NCBI GenBank assembly: GCA_963920525.1
Contig: OY986438.1
Coordinates: forward strand, 49,032,788 to 49,096,787
Reading direction: 5' to 3'
Length of the DNA stretch: 64,000 nucleotides
DNA from: Dichetophora obliterata
Lineage: Eukaryota; Arthropoda; Insecta; Diptera; Sciomyzidae
Shown: piece after piece, positions 58,449 to 64,000 of the stretch
How positions within the stretch are numbered: the stretch's first letter is position 1
Layout: each line of letters starts with the position of its first letter
Notes under the pieces: model-generated
Told to the model about the DNA's origin: nothing
What the model saw: the letters and a program-made list of their open reading frames with translations, nothing else
Database searches by the model: none
Translations under genes and position numbers: made by a program

Positions 58449-58928
58449 TAGGAACTTTCTAGAAACGAAAAGCACTTTGTGCACCAATTTGATGCAGATA
58501 CAAAAAGAATATATAATTCATTGAAATGTTTTTAATTTTTAAATTTTTTTTATGCATGATGAATGTTTATTAATTTTAAAATAAAAATCAGCAAATCTTA
58601 ATTCAAGCAAAAATTTAAAAAAGCAAAATATTTAAATCAAAACATGCATGCTTGTTCTTAATATATAAATCTGAATAAAAAATTTGAATCAATTTGATGC
58701 TAACGACGGATGCGGGTTAATAAAATTTTTTTATTTGTTTTACTAAAAAAATGTCTTATACATATGTTAGCCCATCTTGCTTATCTTTCTTATATTTCTA
58801 GCCACTTTAAATAAATCTGGTATTTTTACCTTCATTTTATTACAAGTCTTGAATTAATTTTTATATTATTTTTTATGTATTAATCTTATGTATAAAAAGA
58901 TCTACATATACATGTATATATTATAAAA
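58449..58928. other. AT-rich spacer
   Basis: Nothing recognised. Confidence 0.35.
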
Positions 58929-59812
58929 CTAGCTGAAACCCGGCGCGTTGCTGCCTCGTCCCGTTTCCAAAAACCCATCAAATGTTAACATTGAACATAG
59001 CATGTTTAAATTGTGGTTAAATACTAAATCTGTGCTACCTATAATTCCAAAGCTATTCGATAAATCATAAAGTAACTTAATCATAAAAGCCATTACTTTT
59101 GATTGGAAAGAGATATTGGGGTAATTTTTTCACATAAATTATTTTTAAGACTTGAATTTTTTGTAAAAAATATAAAAACAGAATTTTTGCAAATAAATGC
59201 TATGTCATATGAAAGTTAGTCAGATGTGCAATTTTTAATTGATTTCATTTTTACAACAAAAACAATTTTTGAGTCATTTTTTGAGTAAAAAGTCAATATT
59301 TTGGACCTTTTTTGACATAATTATAAAACATAGTTTCACTGACTAAAAGGTACAGGTCAACCCATTTTTGTAAAGTATATTTATTGAACTTTTGAACAAA
59401 AAAATTTGAATCAAATATATTAATGGACAGAGGAGATATTTGCATCCAAAGACCAAACTTTGATTTTCATGGCGTTTTTTTCTCATTCTTTGGTAACGAT
59501 GTTTTTTGAAAAAGTCGTTGTACTGAAAATTTCTACAATTTTGAGTGTATGTGAGTGTTTTTGATGCCAAAATAACAGAAATTTTTTAAATTAAAAACAA
59601 AAAACTTCGATAAAAAATTATTATAATAACAAAAGTGCCGTTAGTTGGAAAAGTTCGGAGGGGGCGTGGCAAAAAATTAGTATGTAACATTTTAAGTTAG
59701 AATAAATATAATATGTGCACCTAGTTTGAGCAGAATCCGTTGGGCCGTTTAGATTTGTATAAAGGCCAAACAAACAAACAAACAAACAGAAAATTATTTT
59801 TATTACTATAGA
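58929..59812 (+). mobile_element. non-autonomous element, CTAGCTGAAACCCGG start
   Basis: It begins ACTAGCTGAAACCCGGCGCG and ends with the 'ttgggccgtttag', 'aaacaaacaaacaaaca' and 'tttttattactatagat' sequence that closes many arthropod non-autonomous elements. It has one GTGGCAAAA unit near 59660. No coding region. I recall these endings from RTE-type or Helitron-like families but cannot choose. Confidence 0.65.
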
Positions 59813-61352
59813 TTGGCAATTGTATGAAAAAATAGATTTTTAATCATAAATTTTGATTATTTGAGATATAGGCTTTGGCAGCAAATGTTGTCAATTTGAT
59901 TGGAAAGAGATATTGGGGTAATTTTTCACATAAATTATTTTTGACTTTTTGTAAAAAATATAAAAACAACATTTTGGAACAAATAAATTTCGCGAAAAAA
60001 ATCAGAAAGGGTACCCTTGTTGTTTTGATGACAAAACCAGTAAAATAATTTTTGCGCTTAGCTGGAAGAATTTTTGCAAATAAATGCAATGTCATATGAA
60101 AGGAACGCCGATGTGCAATTTTTAATTGATTTCATTGTATGATGCCAGGCATAGTACACTAAAATTTTCGTTTAAATCGGTCGACCCGCTTTTGCAGTTA
60201 GTGTTTACATCAAGAGTGGTTACATAAGACTTGTATTCCTCGGCAGACGTTGTTCGGCCCCAGACCGCCTTAATGCCATATACGAAAATGTCAAGAAATG
60301 CCAAAAATATTCACCATTTTCAGTATAACTGCCAAAAGTAACCATATGAATTAAATAGCCAAATTTTAGTCAAATACAATCAAAACTGTTTGAAATATAG
60401 AATTTTTGTTGTTTTGTAAGCGGTAAAAAGGGGTGCGGCAAAATTATTTCCCTTAAACCATCTCGTACACGAAACAAATCGACTGCCAAAATTTTAGCTC
60501 AATTTAGCTAAAGCCTGGCGCACTTTGCTTCACTTTACGTTGACCCCCCGAAAAGTCAGTTTAACTAAAGTGGGACAGGCCTATTTTTAATGCTCTTGCC
60601 GAGAGTAACCATATGAGCTAAATTACAAAATTTTTGTCTAATACGACCCAAACCGTTGAAATAAAACGTTTTCATTGGTTTGTGGGCGGTAAAAGGGGGC
60701 GTGGAAACCAATTTTTAGTACAGTTGCTGACAGTAACCGTGCAAACTAAGCCAACATTTAAGCTCAATCGACCAGTAGTAAATTTTAATGATTTCTCAAA
60801 AATTGGGTGTGGCTATATATCGATTACGCCCCTTTTTAGTACAGTTGCCGAAAGTAACCATACAAACTTAGGTATCACATGTTAGTCTCATACGGCCAAA
60901 ACTGCTTAAAATATGGTATTTACACTGATATGTGGGCGCAAAAAGTGGGCGTGGAAACCAATTTTTCGTACAGTTACTGCCAGTAACTACACAAACCAAA
61001 GTACCAAATTAAAGTCTTATACGACCAAAACCGTCTGAAATAAAGCGTTTTCATTTCTTTGTGGGCGGTAAAAGGGGGCGTGGAAATCCATTTTAAGTAC
61101 AGCTATCGACAGTAACCGTACATACTAAATTACAAAATTTTAGCCTTATACGATCCAAACTGACTGAAATATAACATTTTTATTGATTTGGGGGCGGTAA
61201 AAGGGGGGTGTGGCACATTTTTTCCCCTCAACCATCTCGTACCTGAAACAAATCGGCTGCCAAAATTTCAGGTCAATCGATTTAGTAGTTTTGGAGTCTT
61301 TAGACATCACACAGCCAGACACACATCGTTTTGCTTTTTATATATATAGACA
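59813..61352 (+). mobile_element. second copy of the same family with 125-base internal tandem units
   Basis: 59897-60130 repeats 59098-59240 ('gattggaaagagatattggg', 'gtcatatgaaag', 'gatgtgcaatttttaattga'). Then five or six units of about 125 bases follow, each with GTGGGCGGTAAAAGGGGGCG, 'gtacagttgc', 'gacagtaacc' and 'atacgaccaaa' words. The end 'tagtagttttggagtc', 'cacacagccagacacacatc' and 'tatatatatagaca' closes the element at about 61352. Confidence 0.75.
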
Positions 61353-61800
61353 TTGATTTGTGGGCGGTAAAAGTGGGCGTGAAAACATTTATTTATAGTG
61401 ACCGCCTCTTGGAGCACCTATACAGTAAGTTTCACTGAAAAAGTGTATAGAACTCTGGAATTGCCATGATTTCGAAAAAGTGGGCGTATTTATTTTACGA
61501 CCACGCCCATTTTTTGTACAGTTACCGACAGTAACCATCTGAACAAAATTACCAAATCTTAGTTTTTTACGATTGAAACCACCTGATATATATCCTTTTT
61601 TTGGTTTGTGATCGATGGAGCAAATTTGGCTTGTATGGGAGGTACCACGCCCCCTTCTCCAATCGTTACCAAACCTCACAGGAACACTCTCAAGACGTAG
61701 CTTTATTTTCCCTGAAAATTTCATAAAGATCGGTTCAGCGGTTTTGGAGTCTATACGTGATATAGCCACATACCCACCCACATACCCACCAGAGAACTGC
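61353..61800 (+). repeat. further partial copy of the same units
   Basis: Starts with 'attgatttgtgggcggtaaa', includes 'gtacagttaccgacagtaac', and ends with a 'gatcggttcagcggttttgg' and 'acatacccacccacataccc' tail, again the ending style of the previous element. Confidence 0.7.
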
Positions 61801-61803
61801 AAT

Positions 61804-61829
61804 GAGTATCCGACAGAATTCGGATACTC
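61804..61829. repeat. 9-base hairpin
   Basis: GAGTATCCG and CGGATACTC pair perfectly around an 8-base loop, directly after the repeat tail. Confidence 0.8.
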
Positions 61830-63484
61830 AAATCATACCCGAGTGTCGTGCTGTTCTCAACTCTATCCATACTTAATAATATGTGTAAAATACTTATAGG
61901 CATTCGGCTCATTAGCATTTTTTCGGGTATAAGTACATTCTCATATCCGAGAGAGGCATGATCCGATCCACTTCGAGCCGTTTTCAATGAGTGCGTTGAG
62001 TCAGTTTATTACAAAGGCGCTCGATTCGAATGTATTTTGAGTGTACTTTGAGTACTGCTCCTTCTCTGCCAACGTCTCTTAGCGCTAATTAGTTTTTTTT
62101 TTGCGTATGCACTTTTCGTAAATACTTGTCTGCAGGCCATGTGAGCTCTCATTTTCTGTTTGTTTTTTCTCGAAAACTCGTTCTTGGTATTTTATTGTTG
62201 CACTCTATGGAGGAAAAAAAATAACAACGCTTGTGATTTTGGTTTGTTGGACATAAAAAAAAATAAAACAAAATCTTAATGCCGCCGCACAGTGGATAAA
62301 AGTTGGAAATAAATATCAAAACTGATGATCTCTTTTTGAGATTTTTTTTTTCTTTGCGTTGCTTAACAATATTCTAACTCCAAAAATTCCAAAATATTTA
62401 TCAGAAATATATGTATATATATATTGTATATAGGTTTTCTGTGTAGACGCCTTAAAATTGGATTGATGTAAAAATGCTGAAAAAATTTCGTAAAATATTG
62501 ATATTTTTCAAGAGTTATTACAGACAATTGAGAAAACGTATTGCACTCTGGTTTTTTTAAGTACAAAAAGCATTATTGAAAAAGTTTTTTGCATTCTTGA
62601 AAAATTTTTTTTTATTTTTGCAATAAATTTCTTATGCAAAGTTGATATGACAAAAAAACGTAAATTTATTTTTTTGCAGAAAATATTTTTATAATTCAAA
62701 AAGATAATGATCTTCAGATGTCGACGATATATTAAATAAAGAAATGCTTTTATTGGACTTTAATTTGAGCGATTAAAAAAAAAACTGACAGAGTTTTTTG
62801 CGTCTTTGAACAACATTTGGTAAATGCGTTTCGAAGAAAATATAGGTATGTTTAGTCTCAAGGTTTATTTCTATAGTCATTTTCGTTACTATGCTTTTAG
62901 GCATTTTTTTATTTAACGATCATTTCTTACGAAAGTGCGGCATATTGATATATAGGTATATTTTTTTAATTTAAAATCGTTAAATTTTTAATGTAAATAG
63001 TGAAAGCATTTACTTGCTAAATACGATAAATGGTTTAAAATGTTATAATTCTTCTTTTGAAATACTAGTATATATTTACAGAGTAATTAAGTATTCCACA
63101 GTGTGTTTCTCAGTCTAGTAATTTGCTATGTTAATATATATTAAATATTTTTTTTAAATAATTAAATAATTAAATAATAATTTTTAAATAATTACAATTA
63201 AATTGATTTAGTTAAACAGTAATGTGATATGTATAAAGTTAAATTAATTCACATTATCTTAAATCTTACTATGAAACATTTTAATGAATTTCGCAATAAA
63301 ATGCTTTCAAAACTATTCAAACATTTAAATTCCCTTGTCAATGAATGTTCTTCAAACATCTTCAATCAGCTGAAAGTGAAATATATATTCTTTGATTCTA
63401 AACAACAGAATTGGAATACGTACACGGAGAAAATTAATTTGCTTGAATCAATTTGTATTAAGGAAAAAGAAAAATTTTGATAAA
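61830..63484. other. AT-rich spacer
   Basis: An 83-residue frame at 63229-63480 is asparagine/lysine rich with no family likeness. Nothing else recognised. Confidence 0.35.
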
Positions 63485-63640
63485 ATTCAAGCAAGATTTT
63501 GCTAAGTTATTATAAACTGAAAATCAAATTTTAACTTAATTCAAGCAAATATTTGCTAAGTTATTATAAATGGGAATAGAAAATTTGAACTTAATTCAAG
63601 CAAATATTTGCTTAGTTATTATAAATTGGAATAGCACATT
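63485..63640 (+). repeat. three ~55-base tandem units with palindromic core
   Basis: CAAGCAAATATTTGCT (palindromic, with small changes) at about 63488, 63542 and 63597, each followed by 'aagttattataaa'. Confidence 0.85.
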
Positions 63641-64000
63641 TTGATTAGTTTTTGCTGAAAATTACCATAATTTTGAAGTGGCTGAGAATCAAGCGCAAGT
63701 TTTGCTTAACCACAATACTAATTTAGCAAACAGCTTTTTCCATGTATGCAAGCCATGTTTTTATGCTACACGACCTGTGCTCACTTTATCACAATGCTAA
63801 AATGTATGCTATTATATTTTTTAACTGTTGATAGAATCACATTTACAACCAGCGCCAGTTTGTGGCAAAAAGCATTAGGTTTACTCCTTTTTTTTATAAT
63901 AAAAACGAAACGATAAGCTTTTTTTTGATGATTTTTTTCCGTTTTTATAAAAAGCAAAAAAACAATATCTTGGAATACTATAAACCACTATTTTAAACAG
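63641..64000. other. spacer to window end
   Basis: Nothing recognised. Confidence 0.35.

Overview
The window looks like repeat-dense, AT-rich DNA from a higher fly (Diptera). I think a tephritid-like genome is most likely, from the degraded CYP28-type P450 sequence, the SINE heads, the IR/DR Tc1 element and the many small DNA transposons, but no single feature proves the genus. I see no intact host gene. The only host-like coding sequence is a cytochrome P450 pseudogene (21349-22055, three exon pieces, about 56 bases downstream of a giant hexamer array) and an orphan P450 N-terminal fragment (23253-23432). A weak candidate promoter and leader lies near 34447-34720. All function and family names come from recognising motifs by eye; no database was searched.

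Layout. 0-1 kb: minus-strand non-LTR reverse transcriptase, open at the window edge, joined to a block of 122-base tandem units. 1.5-7.5 kb: four terminal-inverted-repeat (TIR) elements, three with readable target-site duplications. 12-15.4 kb: a pogo-like transposase remnant, a 1.55 kb TIR element with a related element nested in it, and a 680-base foldback. 17.3-21.3 kb: three 206-base tandem copies, a palindrome, and a 1.66 kb TTATGG array. 21.3-23.4 kb: P450 remnants. 25-31.6 kb: a DNA-transposon gene split by a jockey-like LINE, which in turn contains a SINE and an LTR-like block with four hairpins. 32-38.3 kb: another LINE 3' end, a Tc1 element with long IR/DR ends, a minus-strand LINE tail and a second Tc1 remnant. 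40-43 kb: a GGGGTCGTCC-ended element containing a second long-TIR element. 44.9-47.1 kb: a third Tc1-like transposase split by another transposon that itself carries a SINE and a small MITE. 51.3-51.8 kb: a piggyBac-type MITE. 52.8-54.9 kb: minisatellites and tRNA-like sequences. 56-58.4 kb: a foldback and a second copy of the 45.6 kb transposon. 58.9-61.8 kb: adjacent non-autonomous elements with 125-base internal tandem units.

The main biology is nested transposition: several dead genes can be followed across later insertions, which gives a relative order of events. The most unusual structures are the four-unit hairpin array with paired base changes (27.58-27.84 kb), the near-pure hexamer array apparently seeded from a palindromic repeat, and two unrelated Tc1 remnants that both carry lysine where the last catalytic glutamate should be.
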